DNA from: an uncultured Saprospiraceae bacterium
GTDB taxonomy: Bacteria; Bacteroidota; Bacteroidia; Chitinophagales; Saprospiraceae
Assembly (NCBI GenBank): GCA_937959375.1
Contig: CALGLS010000354.1
Span: forward strand, 1-10,262
Direction: 5' to 3'
Length of the DNA stretch: 10,262 nt
How positions within the stretch are numbered: position 1 is the first letter of the stretch; every line of letters begins with the position of its first letter. A program made the translations under genes and the position numbers. Under the pieces are notes generated by a model, which did not search any database, had not been told where the DNA came from, and worked only from the letters and a program-made list of their open reading frames with translations. Shown piece by piece: positions 1-7,745 of this stretch.

Positions 1-872
1 TTTTCTGCTCTGAAGTTATTGACTTTCGTCAAAACTTCCTCTTGATTTAAAACGCCTTCTTTTAGGTGATAAACCCAATCAACTTCCATCGTTGATGTAC
101 GAAGATTAGGAGATGGTCCTAGTGGCAATGCATTGTTGGACCAGATCCAATTGGCTAAGGAAATTTGCATATCGCTGTCTGGATAAACAGAGGTAGTACC
201 ATCTTGATCAGCAACGGTATGCGTAGCGAAGAGTACACCATCCACATAATAAGTTACGGTGCCATCCATCACAGTGAAAATTAAAATTTTCCAATCATCA
301 GAATAATCCTCTAGCGAACCTGTACTCGCATTTGTTGGTAACCAAGGACTTAGAATGTAAGATTCCCAAGTCGTAGCATACAAGGTGTTTGTAAAGTTGC
401 CACCTCCCCAAATGTTGTATGCAAGGTATTCAAAGTCGCATTCAGCATGTGTTGTGTCACCACTGGGTGCATTAAAGATGGTGTAAAAGGTTTGTACATT
501 TCCATCTGAAGATGCTGCTGATGCATTATCAAAATGAACACGAGCAGCATAAGTTCCTTCTAGAAAAATATACTCGCTGTATTCAACTCTTGAAAAACTC
601 CTATCCGCTAATTGATTTGTGGTTTGTGTAGAGAGGGTCAATATTCGATCATTTGGAACAGCCGTATTTTCAATAAATTCTACATTATCTTTTATGTATG
701 GCACTGGACCGTTTTGGCCGGGATAGTTAGGTCCATCGAGGACGATCCAACCAAAATCCTCAATGATGGTGTCATTTGGATCGGTGTAGTTAAAGTCGTC
801 GAAAAATTCGTTTTGGGCGAATATGATTTGGCTACTAATTAAAAAGAAAAAAAGAAGTCGAGGTATGTACAT
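1..872 (-). CDS. Secreted GH16-like glycan hydrolase (partial, C-terminus beyond left edge)
   Basis: This open frame starts at an ATG at 870-872 and runs through the left edge, giving 290 visible residues. Residues 1-19 form a signal peptide (MYIPRLLFFFLISSQIIFA), so the protein should be exported. The rest has the layout of a glycoside hydrolase family 16 beta-jelly-roll. A GTYAARVHF strand lies near residue 106, followed by the acidic motif HAECDFEY, with E144, D146 and E148 as the expected nucleophile, helper and acid/base. A YYVDGVLFATHT strand lies near 208 and a closing MEVDWVYHL strand near 262. GH16 enzymes cleave beta-1,3/1,4-glucans, galactans or xyloglucan; the substrate here is unknown. 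The single-residue spacing (ExDxE) is the lichenase/xyloglucanase form rather than the ExDxxE form of laminarinases. The catalytic domain seems nearly complete near residue 272. What follows may be a linker to a binding or type IX secretion sorting domain, but that is outside the window. It lies downstream of the Wzy-type polymerase on the same strand. Confidence 0.8.
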   Translation of the reverse strand, partial: MYIPRLLFFFLISSQIIFAQNEFFDDFNYTDPNDTIIEDFGWIVLDGPNYPGQNGPVPYIKDNVEFIENTAVPNDRILTLSTQTTNQLADRSFSRVEYSEYIFLEGTYAARVHFDNASAASSDGNVQTFYTIFNAPSGDTTHAECDFEYLAYNIWGGGNFTNTLYATTWESYILSPWLPTNASTGSLEDYSDDWKILIFTVMDGTVTYYVDGVLFATHTVADQDGTTSVYPDSDMQISLANWIWSNNALPLGPSPNLRTSTMEVDWVYHLKEGVLNQEEVLTKVNNFRAE

Positions 873-893
873 CTTATTAGGTTTTCTGAAAAA

Positions 894-910
894 GTTTTTT
901 TTGAAAAAAC
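894..910. other. A/T hairpin in the leader of the GH16 gene
   Basis: GTTTTTT and AAAAAAC pair around a 3-nt loop, starting 22 nt upstream of the GH16 start codon. The stem is almost all A-T, so it is weak and may be no more than AT-rich sequence. No function is assigned. Confidence 0.2.
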
Positions 911-943
911 GCCAAGCATGACTATGAAGTTCTTGAACCATTT

Positions 944-951
944 CAAAGATA
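944..951 (-). promoter_or_regulatory. Candidate Bacteroidota -7 element for the GH16 gene
   Basis: On the minus strand this reads TATCTTTG, matching the Bacteroidota consensus TAnnTTTG, and lies about 70 nt upstream of the GH16 start. I see no TTG -33 element at the usual distance, so this is a weak call. It would let the hydrolase be transcribed separately from the polymerase gene. Nothing else was recognised in the 873-1148 gap. Confidence 0.3.
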
Positions 952-1148
952 ACATTATCTGATTCTATTTTACTAGCTCGTATAGATTGAGTTACACTTT
1001 CGATAGGGTAATGGAGTGGAGGGAATTGAAAGACCTGCTTAGTAAGCTAATTGTTTGAGTTAAGTTTTCGCATCTTCCACTTTATCTTCTGCAACTTCTA
1101 CATCAATTTTTATACAAAAAAAGTTTTTTCTATTCCAAGCTCAAGAGG

Positions 1149-2615
1149 TTATGAATCAGTTGTTGCTTCTTTTTGCAATTGTTGTTTGTTGGCTAAATCA
1201 ATATTGACAATAAGCGCCATGAACATAAAGAAAAAAGAACCTACTTTATCTGTTTCAATCAAGTCATTAATCAGGCATAGTGCGTGCACTACAATTAGCG
1301 AAAGCATTGAGAACATTAAGATATGCTTGTGTTTGATATTGGTCGTTTGATGATAAACTGTTTCACCTTTAAACAAGACATAAAAACTCAGTATGACATA
1401 AAACAATAGACCGAATATACCTTGCTCAACTAAAAGCATTAGAAAGTAATTATGAATACCTGATTTTTCAGGATTCCCACTTACGTAGGTAACGTAACTT
1501 GAGACAGTGTAGTCTTTATAAAAACTATAAAAATTACCCGGTCCTACACCTGTCATTGGATTGTGTCTTACCATGTATCCACCTGCGATCCAACGGTAAA
1601 AACGTTCAACCGTTGACACGTCTTCCATCTTATAGGTTGCTTCTAGTAGGTTGTCAAACTGAGTATGCGTTACCGCCTTTTCAAAGTCAGGAGCAAAGTC
1701 TAGGTATTTATTGTTCTGTGATAAAAAATAGGCCAAGCCGAGTAAAACCACTGTGCTTAAAATTAATGTCGGTTTCATCAAACGCCATTGAACGACAAAG
1801 TATGCAGCTCCTGCAATAATGATCGCGACATAGGCTGCTCGAGTAAATGAAAAATTAATTGCTAAAAGCAAAACAACCAAAGCTACTGTCAAGAATCTTC
1901 GAATATTACTTCCCTTTGGATACCAGAGGCGCACAAACCAAACCACTGGAAAAAAGACAGCTAGTATTGCTGCAAAGTTTACGTGATTTCTATAAAAAGG
2001 ATCTACTGCACCATTTACTTTTTCAAATGAAAAATCATACTGATAGTGCTGAACAAAAAAGCTTAACACGGTAACCAGCATCGGAATGAGGATACACCAG
2101 AAAAAAATTCGAATGTCTTTTTCGGTTTTCAACATTCGCCCAGCTAAGAAATAAAACACAACAATGTACCAGAATTTTGCCAATGAAAATTTCATGGAAA
2201 TCACAAACATTTCAGAAAACAAGGTTGCTATTATGGTCCAAGTAAAATGCGCAATTAAAAGAAGTGTAATTGGATGACGAATAAAGTTGCCGTTCGTCTT
2301 CGTTGGATTAGCTACTAGATACACGATGTAAATCAACATCAATCCAACAATAAGTGGCTCTATGGGGAGGTCTGTTCCAAGTCCATTTGGCAAGTAGACT
2401 TCCATGGAGATTGGAATACTTATAATTAAAAGAAAGAAGACTTTTTTGAAATCAATAACCGTCAAATAAACCAACAACAAAAGGGCAGGTATTCCAAACA
2501 GGAAATAAGCCTCAGTGACGAGCCCTGCAAATATACTGGCCAAAATAATCCCTCCAAATATTTGGAGCAGGCTCTTTGTTTGTTTGTCTGGAATAAATGG
2601 CTGTTTAGTTGGCAT
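1149..2615 (-). CDS. O-antigen ligase / Wzy-type polysaccharide polymerase
   Basis: This 488-residue integral membrane protein has about 12 hydrophobic segments and a large outer loop between residues about 300 and 390. That is the topology of the Wzy_C / O-antigen ligase family. Conserved features are FSFTRAAYVA near 255-264 (arginine in a membrane-edge position), ERFYRW near 337-342, HNPMTGVGPGNF at 351-362 and the family His-Asn pair in SGIHNYFLMLLVEQG (H388, N389). Such enzymes act at the periplasmic face on undecaprenyl-linked glycans, either polymerising repeat units (Wzy) or ligating glycans to an acceptor (WaaL-like). Sequence alone does not separate the two, but flanking Wzz and Wzx genes favour polymerase. 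The start overlaps the end of the Wzz gene by 11 bp, which suggests translational coupling. The tail after residue 473 is short and polar. Confidence 0.85.
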   Translation of the reverse strand: MPTKQPFIPDKQTKSLLQIFGGIILASIFAGLVTEAYFLFGIPALLLLVYLTVIDFKKVFFLLIISIPISMEVYLPNGLGTDLPIEPLIVGLMLIYIVYLVANPTKTNGNFIRHPITLLLIAHFTWTIIATLFSEMFVISMKFSLAKFWYIVVFYFLAGRMLKTEKDIRIFFWCILIPMLVTVLSFFVQHYQYDFSFEKVNGAVDPFYRNHVNFAAILAVFFPVVWFVRLWYPKGSNIRRFLTVALVVLLLAINFSFTRAAYVAIIIAGAAYFVVQWRLMKPTLILSTVVLLGLAYFLSQNNKYLDFAPDFEKAVTHTQFDNLLEATYKMEDVSTVERFYRWIAGGYMVRHNPMTGVGPGNFYSFYKDYTVSSYVTYVSGNPEKSGIHNYFLMLLVEQGIFGLLFYVILSFYVLFKGETVYHQTTNIKHKHILMFSMLSLIVVHALCLINDLIETDKVGSFFFMFMALIVNIDLANKQQLQKEATTDS

Positions 2616-3705
2616 CTAAAACTTCTTTCCAATTGATATCACGATAGGCCTCTAGTAATAGAGCGCCCAATACGCTAAAAACAAATGCAATAATAGCTAC
2701 ACCTAAAACAAGAATAGTACGACCTGGACGAGATTTCACTACTGGTGCAGCTCCTGCTTCTATTACATAAAGTGCCTTAAAGTTAGAATTATAAACCGCT
2801 TGCAATTGTTTGAGTCGTTCTTTGTCTAGTGCAATTTGCCCCCTTGATTCTTGGTGTTGTATCGTTAATACCTCAATAATCGACATTCCTTTATTAAATG
2901 TTTCAAGTGATTTATTAAGACCACTTACCTCATCTTTCAATCCTTCTACTTCTGATTTTAGATAAATCAATGTATCCCTTGGTACATTAGCCTCCGCTAG
3001 AAGTCTTAATTTAGTCTCTGATCTAATCAATTTAGATTTTGCCTTTGCGAACAATTCTGGCAGCACCTCACTTGCTGTACTTGTATTATATATATTGAAC
3101 TTTGAACGTAATCTTTGCAAACTATCTCCAAGCATTCTTATTTCATTCTCTTTTGATTTGATGTTATCTTCAAACCTTGAGATTTGTATTCTTTGCCCAT
3201 CTTTAAGTAAGCTTTGTGCCATGCTATTAACTTTGTCTCTAGCATCATTAACCATTGTGGCGCATAAGGTACGTTCCTTATCTTCCAGTGACATTCGAAT
3301 GGCACCATATTTCGTACGGGTAACCTGATATAGCTTTGCCAATTTTTTTGCTACAAAGAATGGCGCTTTGACATGACTGGTGTCAATATCATAATGCTCG
3401 TACAAATTGTATTTATCGATTAGGTAACTTGTAACATGGCTGGATTCTGCTAAACTCAAAATACGATCAATATCCTCATCTCGTCCGTAGAAGTCTCTAT
3501 TATTTGAGCTCAGTCCTACTGGCTCAGGTTTCGCCAAATCAGGACTAGCAGCATAGAACTCAGTTGTTGCTTGATAGAAATTATCCATAAAGAAAAAGGA
3601 GTAGACGGCAGTTCCTAGGGCTGCTAGAAAAGAGATGGCTATAATGTTTTTTTTCCATTTCAGAACCGATCTCAACACATCGAAGAGGTTGTAGTTATTA
3701 CTCAT
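2605..3705 (-). CDS. Wzz-type polysaccharide chain-length determinant
   Basis: This is a polysaccharide co-polymerase of 366 residues with one transmembrane helix at each end (about 20-40 and 329-352). The long region between them is periplasmic and rich in heptad-like coiled coil (about 170-310). A proline-containing KSRPGR stretch at 324-329 precedes the second helix, as in Wzz/GNVR proteins. Proteins of this family oligomerise in the inner membrane and set the length of Wzy-made polymer. The chain stops 14 residues after the second helix, so there is no fused BY-kinase domain of the Wzc type. That makes it Wzz-like, or a kinase-separated Wzc. Its stop codon lies inside the start of the Wzy-type gene. 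A 177-bp gap with promoter-like sequence separates it from the upstream flippase gene. Confidence 0.85.
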   Translation of the reverse strand: MSNNYNLFDVLRSVLKWKKNIIAISFLAALGTAVYSFFFMDNFYQATTEFYAASPDLAKPEPVGLSSNNRDFYGRDEDIDRILSLAESSHVTSYLIDKYNLYEHYDIDTSHVKAPFFVAKKLAKLYQVTRTKYGAIRMSLEDKERTLCATMVNDARDKVNSMAQSLLKDGQRIQISRFEDNIKSKENEIRMLGDSLQRLRSKFNIYNTSTASEVLPELFAKAKSKLIRSETKLRLLAEANVPRDTLIYLKSEVEGLKDEVSGLNKSLETFNKGMSIIEVLTIQHQESRGQIALDKERLKQLQAVYNSNFKALYVIEAGAAPVVKSRPGRTILVLGVAIIAFVFSVLGALLLEAYRDINWKEVLDAN

Positions 3706-3724
3706 TTAAAGCTGTTTGTTCGCG

Positions 3725-3732
3725 CAAAAGTA
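3725..3732 (-). promoter_or_regulatory. Candidate -7 promoter element for wzz-wzy
   Basis: The minus strand reads TACTTTTG followed by C, a good match to the Bacteroidota TAnnTTTG element. It lies 19 nt upstream of the Wzz-type start codon, which would give a leader of roughly 10-15 nt. A clear TTG -33 element is not visible. If active, it would let Wzz and Wzy be expressed separately from the flippase gene. Confidence 0.4.
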
Positions 3733-3869
3733 GACATTTTTGTCCGCTTCTAGAAACGAGTGGCAGGAGAATATCTGACACACCTTACGACTAGCTGCAC
3801 GATTTTTTATAATATTCCAAATTCGGTTCAGGGATTCTTGCTTTGCTGTTAGACTTCTTACCAAAAAAA

Positions 3870-3877
3870 CAAAGGTA
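3870..3877 (-). promoter_or_regulatory. Second, more distant promoter-like element upstream of wzz
   Basis: The minus strand reads TACCTTTG, again TAnnTTTG, 5 nt after the flippase stop codon and about 165 nt before the Wzz start. It is followed by a T-run and has no obvious -33 partner, so it may be chance. Confidence 0.2.
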
Positions 3878-3882
3878 CTAAT

Positions 3883-5331
3883 CTAGTTCGTTTTTGTTTT
3901 AACTAAATCAATCAATGATTTGGGGTGGATAAGTCGGAAAAGTAACGCTAGTAAAATACTAAGGAGTATAGTTGCCAAAAATTTAACTGTCCACTCAGCG
4001 TCAATTATGGAGGTAGCTACATAAGCAAGGCTAGTAACTCCTAATCCGAAACCTCCTATTTTCAAAATCAACGTTGGATCCCAGGAGAGTTTAAATGTCT
4101 TTATAGATAAAAAAATGAGGCCAAATGCTATAAATGATTGTGTAAACGTCGTTGCTATTGCTGCTCCTGCCGCTTGGTAATTTGGTATCAGAAAATAATT
4201 CAATGTAATATTAAAAAGTATTCCAAAGGCAAAAAGTCGGTTCATTTGTTTCAGACTTTCATTAGCTGTTAATAAAGCACTGTAAATATAAATCGTACAA
4301 ACAGGAATAAAACTTAGCATCAAATATCCTAGCACTGATCCTTGATAAGAAGAAGATACATTGTATAGTAAGTTCATGATTTCTTCTCGAAAGAAAAAGA
4401 CTGTAATAGAAACAGTTAAGGCTCCAGACATAATGATCTGATAACTAAATCGAAGTAAGTCTCTAAATGGTTCTGACTCTTTTAGCATTCTTGAGAACAT
4501 CGGTATTAACAAACCTGCAAACAAGAAACCAATCATATTACTGGCATCTAAAAGTCGGTAAGCTTTTGCATAAATTCCTGCTTCAGTAATCCCGTTTGTT
4601 AACATTCGTTCTAGCATAACCACATCCACTCTGGTATAAAGCGTCATTAGAAAAAAGGACATGGCATAAGGATAACTTTCCTTAGCAATCTGTAAAATAA
4701 AAGGGAAGTCAAAGTGCCATTTTTTCCAAGAGACTTTCTTTCGTATAAGCCATCCTGCAATGAACACCGTGATTAGCTGTGTTCCAATTTGAGCATAAAT
4801 AAACCACTCGATTACAAAAGCCTCGCGAAAACGAGCCGTGTACAATAGGACTCCGCAAACCAGTATCATCAATAGCTTACTCAATGTGGAAACAATGCTA
4901 TCTGTTCGGTACCAACCCAAACCTGCAATATTCGAACGAAGATATAAGAGTAAAGAGTTTAGAATTTGTATCAAACCAATCCACAACAAAAACGGATAAT
5001 AAGAAGGGTCATCATAATTAAAGTAACCTATTACAAACACAGCAAGTATATAACAACTTGCCAGTAGTAATTTCAACATCATTATACCTGAAAAATAAGT
5101 CTTGAGCAGTTCGCGATTCTGAGAAATCTTTCGACTGTTGTAAACTTGAATTCCGAAATCGTTGATGACTTGAAGAAGGAAAGTAAAATTGAAAAGTGTA
5201 AAATAGAGTCCATAATTTTCATCCCCAACCTGATTATGAATAACACGATCTATTCCAAAAATGTAGAACGGCTTGATCAACAGATTTATAGAAATCAGGA
5301 AAAGTATGTTTAGTAAAAACTCGCGATTCAT
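3883..5331 (-). CDS. Wzx-type polysaccharide flippase (MOP/MATE superfamily)
   Basis: This 482-residue membrane protein has roughly 12-14 hydrophobic helices along its whole length and no large soluble domain, as usual for oligosaccharide flippases. Family marks are the early GDENYGLYFTLFNFTFLLQV segment (36-55), TRVDVVMLERM (233-243) followed by EAGIYAKAYRLLDA (250-263), and NYFLIPNYQAAGAAIATTF (378-396). Wzx proteins move undecaprenyl-diphosphate-linked repeat units across the inner membrane to the periplasmic face for Wzy. The gene starts 8 nt after the stop codon of the upstream ABC permease gene, a spacing that implies one transcript. Which glycan it handles cannot be told from the sequence. 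Confidence 0.87.
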   Translation of the reverse strand: MNREFLLNILFLISINLLIKPFYIFGIDRVIHNQVGDENYGLYFTLFNFTFLLQVINDFGIQVYNSRKISQNRELLKTYFSGIMMLKLLLASCYILAVFVIGYFNYDDPSYYPFLLWIGLIQILNSLLLYLRSNIAGLGWYRTDSIVSTLSKLLMILVCGVLLYTARFREAFVIEWFIYAQIGTQLITVFIAGWLIRKKVSWKKWHFDFPFILQIAKESYPYAMSFFLMTLYTRVDVVMLERMLTNGITEAGIYAKAYRLLDASNMIGFLFAGLLIPMFSRMLKESEPFRDLLRFSYQIIMSGALTVSITVFFFREEIMNLLYNVSSSYQGSVLGYLMLSFIPVCTIYIYSALLTANESLKQMNRLFAFGILFNITLNYFLIPNYQAAGAAIATTFTQSFIAFGLIFLSIKTFKLSWDPTLILKIGGFGLGVTSLAYVATSIIDAEWTVKFLATILLSILLALLFRLIHPKSLIDLVKTKTN

Positions 5332-5339
5332 TATAGTTA

Positions 5340-6578
5340 CTATTCGTAGCGCAATGACTCTATTGGGTCAAGTCGCGATGCTTTTAATGCTGGATACAGC
5401 CCAGATACAACTCCTACTATCATACAGGTGGCGACACCAAGAAAAACCCATTTCCATGGAATGATGAAACTTCCACCCATGACGAGTGTCACTCCATTTC
5501 CCATAAGAATCCCTAATAGAATTCCAACGATTCCTCCTATTTGACAAATCACTACTGCTTCTGTCAGAAACTGAATGAGTACATTGTTTTTAGTTGCACC
5601 TATGGCTTTGCAGATGCCGATTTCGCGAGTTCGTTCGGTTACCGATACCAACATAATATTCATCAAACCAATGGCAGCACCAAGCAATGTCATCAAACCA
5701 ATCGCCACTGCAGCTAATCTGAGTTTAGATGTATTCTCTTTTATAAAATCAATCAAACCATCACTTTTGAATATGGCGAAATCATTTTCCTGTGATAAAC
5801 GCAATCCTCGAACATTTCTAAATAAACCAATCGTATTTGATTCTGCATCTTCAATATCTTCTGTTTTTTGAGCAGCGACAGCAATACTATAATTGGTATT
5901 GGATGAGCCGTAATATCTTTTTGCATTTAGTAAAGGCGTATAAACAACTTTGTCTTGACTCGCATTCATACTTGAACCTCTTGATTTCAAAACACCGATT
6001 ACTTTGTATTTAATATTACCAATAGAAATCGTCTGGTTCATTGCTTCTTCTGCCTTTTCATCAAAAAGTGACTTGACGATATCCATACCGATGATCGCTC
6101 TGTGGCTTCCGTTTGATATTTCATGAGAAGAGAAGTTACGCCCTTCCGTCAACTCCAATCCATTCATCGAAAGATATAACTCATCAATACCTCGGACTTG
6201 TACATTAGGATTTGTTTTTTCCTGACCGTGTTTGATGGTGGCTAGGCTGGTACCAAACATATTGATGGAAACGTCTGCAGGGAATTCAAAACGCTCTTTG
6301 AAATCCATCGCTTGATCAAAGGATATTGGTTCTCCACGCTTGGCACGACGGCCTTTTCTATTACCTTTTGCGCCATCACCTTTTGGATAAAGAACAAAAG
6401 AATTGGCACCTAAAGAAGAAAAGTTATCACTTAAAGAATAAATAGCGACGTCAATAGCCGTTAGGATACCTATCAAAGCAGTGATTCCCGCTGCAATGAT
6501 CATAATGGTGAGTATTGCTCTAAGCAAATTATTCTTCACCGAACGGATCGCGATTTTTATATTTTCTTTTAAGTCCAT
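5340..6578 (-). CDS. MacB-like ABC transporter permease (MacB_PCD + FtsX domains)
   Basis: From the start chosen here the protein has 412 residues. One transmembrane helix at about 19-41 (LLRAILTIMIIAAGITALIG) leads into a periplasmic MacB core domain (about 50-280). Three helices of an FtsX domain follow, with the typical SVTERTREIGICKAIGAT (312-329) coupling segment and the VSGLYPALKASRLDPIESLR end (391-410). A basic patch, KGNRKGRRAKR, lies at 71-81. Such permeases work with a separate ATPase, and often an adaptor, in mechanotransmission or efflux of peptides, lipids or drugs. No ATPase gene is in the window. I chose the ATG at 6576-6578 because MDLKENIKIAIRSVKNN aligns with the usual family start and gives normal length. 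The frame stays open to an ATG at 6680, which would add 34 residues with no recognisable feature. The 8-nt gap to the flippase gene suggests co-transcription, though a role in glycan export is only inferred. Confidence 0.87.
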   Translation of the reverse strand: MDLKENIKIAIRSVKNNLLRAILTIMIIAAGITALIGILTAIDVAIYSLSDNFSSLGANSFVLYPKGDGAKGNRKGRRAKRGEPISFDQAMDFKERFEFPADVSINMFGTSLATIKHGQEKTNPNVQVRGIDELYLSMNGLELTEGRNFSSHEISNGSHRAIIGMDIVKSLFDEKAEEAMNQTISIGNIKYKVIGVLKSRGSSMNASQDKVVYTPLLNAKRYYGSSNTNYSIAVAAQKTEDIEDAESNTIGLFRNVRGLRLSQENDFAIFKSDGLIDFIKENTSKLRLAAVAIGLMTLLGAAIGLMNIMLVSVTERTREIGICKAIGATKNNVLIQFLTEAVVICQIGGIVGILLGILMGNGVTLVMGGSFIIPWKWVFLGVATCMIVGVVSGLYPALKASRLDPIESLRYE

Positions 6579-6712
6579 GAATTCAAAAATATCGCTAAAG
6601 GTAAGCTTTTTTGTTTTTGTTAGATGAATAGGGGACTTGCTTAGATCAATTGCAGTGAAAGTTACAATCTCAGTAGCCATTTTGGTTACCAGATTCTTAT
6701 TTAAGGTTAAGC

Positions 6713-7525
6713 TTAGCTCTCTTTTGGATAGAATGCTCCATTCACAGTTGCAAAGATTTCGTCAAACATTGCAGATGAACCAACGATGATCTCTCTACCG
6801 AACAAGTAATTTGCTCCGCCTTTGAAATCACTCACCTTTCCTCCGGCTTCTTCCACTAGTAAAGCTCCTGCTGCTACATCCCAAGGACTGAGACTGTATT
6901 CGTAATAGGCATCAAATCGACCACAGGCAACATAAGCTAAGTCAAGTGCTGCTGCTCCAAAACGGCGAATGCCTCTTGTCTTGCGCATAAAGTATTCGAG
7001 TGTTTGCATATAAGCTGGAACGTGTTGGTAATCGTAATATGGAAAACCAGTAGCGATCATCGTGTCTTGCAAAACCGTATTCGTACTTACTTTGATCGGC
7101 TTAGCATTTAACCAACTACCTCCTCCTTTCCAAGCATAGAATAAATCTTTTCTATTGACTTCACAGACAATGCCTAGAACCGTTTGTTCCTTATATTGTA
7201 AAGCAACGCTTATCGCAAAGAATGGAAGCTGGTGCAAAAAGTTAGTTGTACCATCTAGCGGATCAATAATCCATCTGTAATCACCTTCTAATGCTTCTAT
7301 CGTTTCTTCTTCTGTGATGAAGACCGCCTCTGGTAATAAATCTGATAAGCCAGCAACTAGTTTTTTCTCTGATTCTTTGTCGACATAACTGACAAGGCTA
7401 TTGACACTTTTTACATCGATATCTTTCACTTCCACCTTACCCAATTCTTCTTGAATAAAATCTGCGGCATGGAGTACCACTTCACAAGATTGCTTACAAA
7501 GTTCTTCTAAATTTTTGTTGTTCAT
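6713..7525 (-). CDS. suhB: Inositol monophosphatase family protein
   Basis: This soluble protein of 270 residues has the full length and all metal-binding motifs of the Mg-dependent, Li-sensitive phosphatase superfamily. These are the ITEEE acidic motif (E72, E73), WIIDPLDGTTNF at 85-96 (D88, D91) and SPWDVAAGALLVEEAGG at 213-229 (D216). Family members hydrolyse myo-inositol-1-phosphate and related sugar or nucleotide phosphates. The WIIDPLDGTTNF form and length fit SuhB-type inositol monophosphatase better than CysQ-type bisphosphate nucleotidase, but the substrate cannot be fixed from sequence. It is the first gene of the minus-strand run that continues into the permease and polysaccharide genes. 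The start follows an A-rich leader without a Shine-Dalgarno sequence. Confidence 0.9.
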   Translation of the reverse strand: MNNKNLEELCKQSCEVVLHAADFIQEELGKVEVKDIDVKSVNSLVSYVDKESEKKLVAGLSDLLPEAVFITEEETIEALEGDYRWIIDPLDGTTNFLHQLPFFAISVALQYKEQTVLGIVCEVNRKDLFYAWKGGGSWLNAKPIKVSTNTVLQDTMIATGFPYYDYQHVPAYMQTLEYFMRKTRGIRRFGAAALDLAYVACGRFDAYYEYSLSPWDVAAGALLVEEAGGKVSDFKGGANYLFGREIIVGSSAMFDEIFATVNGAFYPKES

Positions 7526-7745
7526 TTTTTTGTTTTGTTTTACAAAAACCCATACCCCTTTTCTGGTATTTTAAGTCGAAAGGTATCATTTTTTTGGTAA
7601 AAACCCTTGCAAATGAGGCTCTTGGGTCAGTTTTTGCTGAAATATAAAAACCGCTTTCAACTAAAGTTTACTTCCCTATTACTTGGCATACAAGTCGACC
7701 TACAAACTACAATTTAGAAACTTACACCATTGAAAACAACGAGCC
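7526..7745. other. Divergent intergenic region between suhB-like and nucleotidyltransferase genes
   Basis: Both flanking genes read outward from this 220-bp stretch, so it must hold two promoters. The nearest match for the suhB-like gene is TACCTTTC on the minus strand (7578-7585), one base off TAnnTTTG. For the plus-strand gene I see no convincing element. No RNA gene, repeat or operator palindrome was recognised. Confidence 0.4.

Noticed and set aside
612..842. Plus-strand open frame of 76 codons
   Set aside because: It lies antisense inside the GH16-like gene, starts with TTG and has no recognisable features.
1113..1130. Possible terminator (A-run, G, T-run) after the polymerase gene
   Set aside because: It has no GC stem and no loop; it is only an A/T palindrome.
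1060..1140. Open minus-strand stretch of 26 codons with an acidic Lys/Glu/Asp/Val-rich end downstream of the Wzy-type gene
   Set aside because: It has no start codon and is in another frame than the polymerase. It is short enough to occur by chance, although a decayed tail cannot be excluded.
1051..1350. Plus-strand open frame of 99 codons with a TTG start
   Set aside because: It is mostly antisense to the well-supported polymerase gene and has a composition expected from that shadow.
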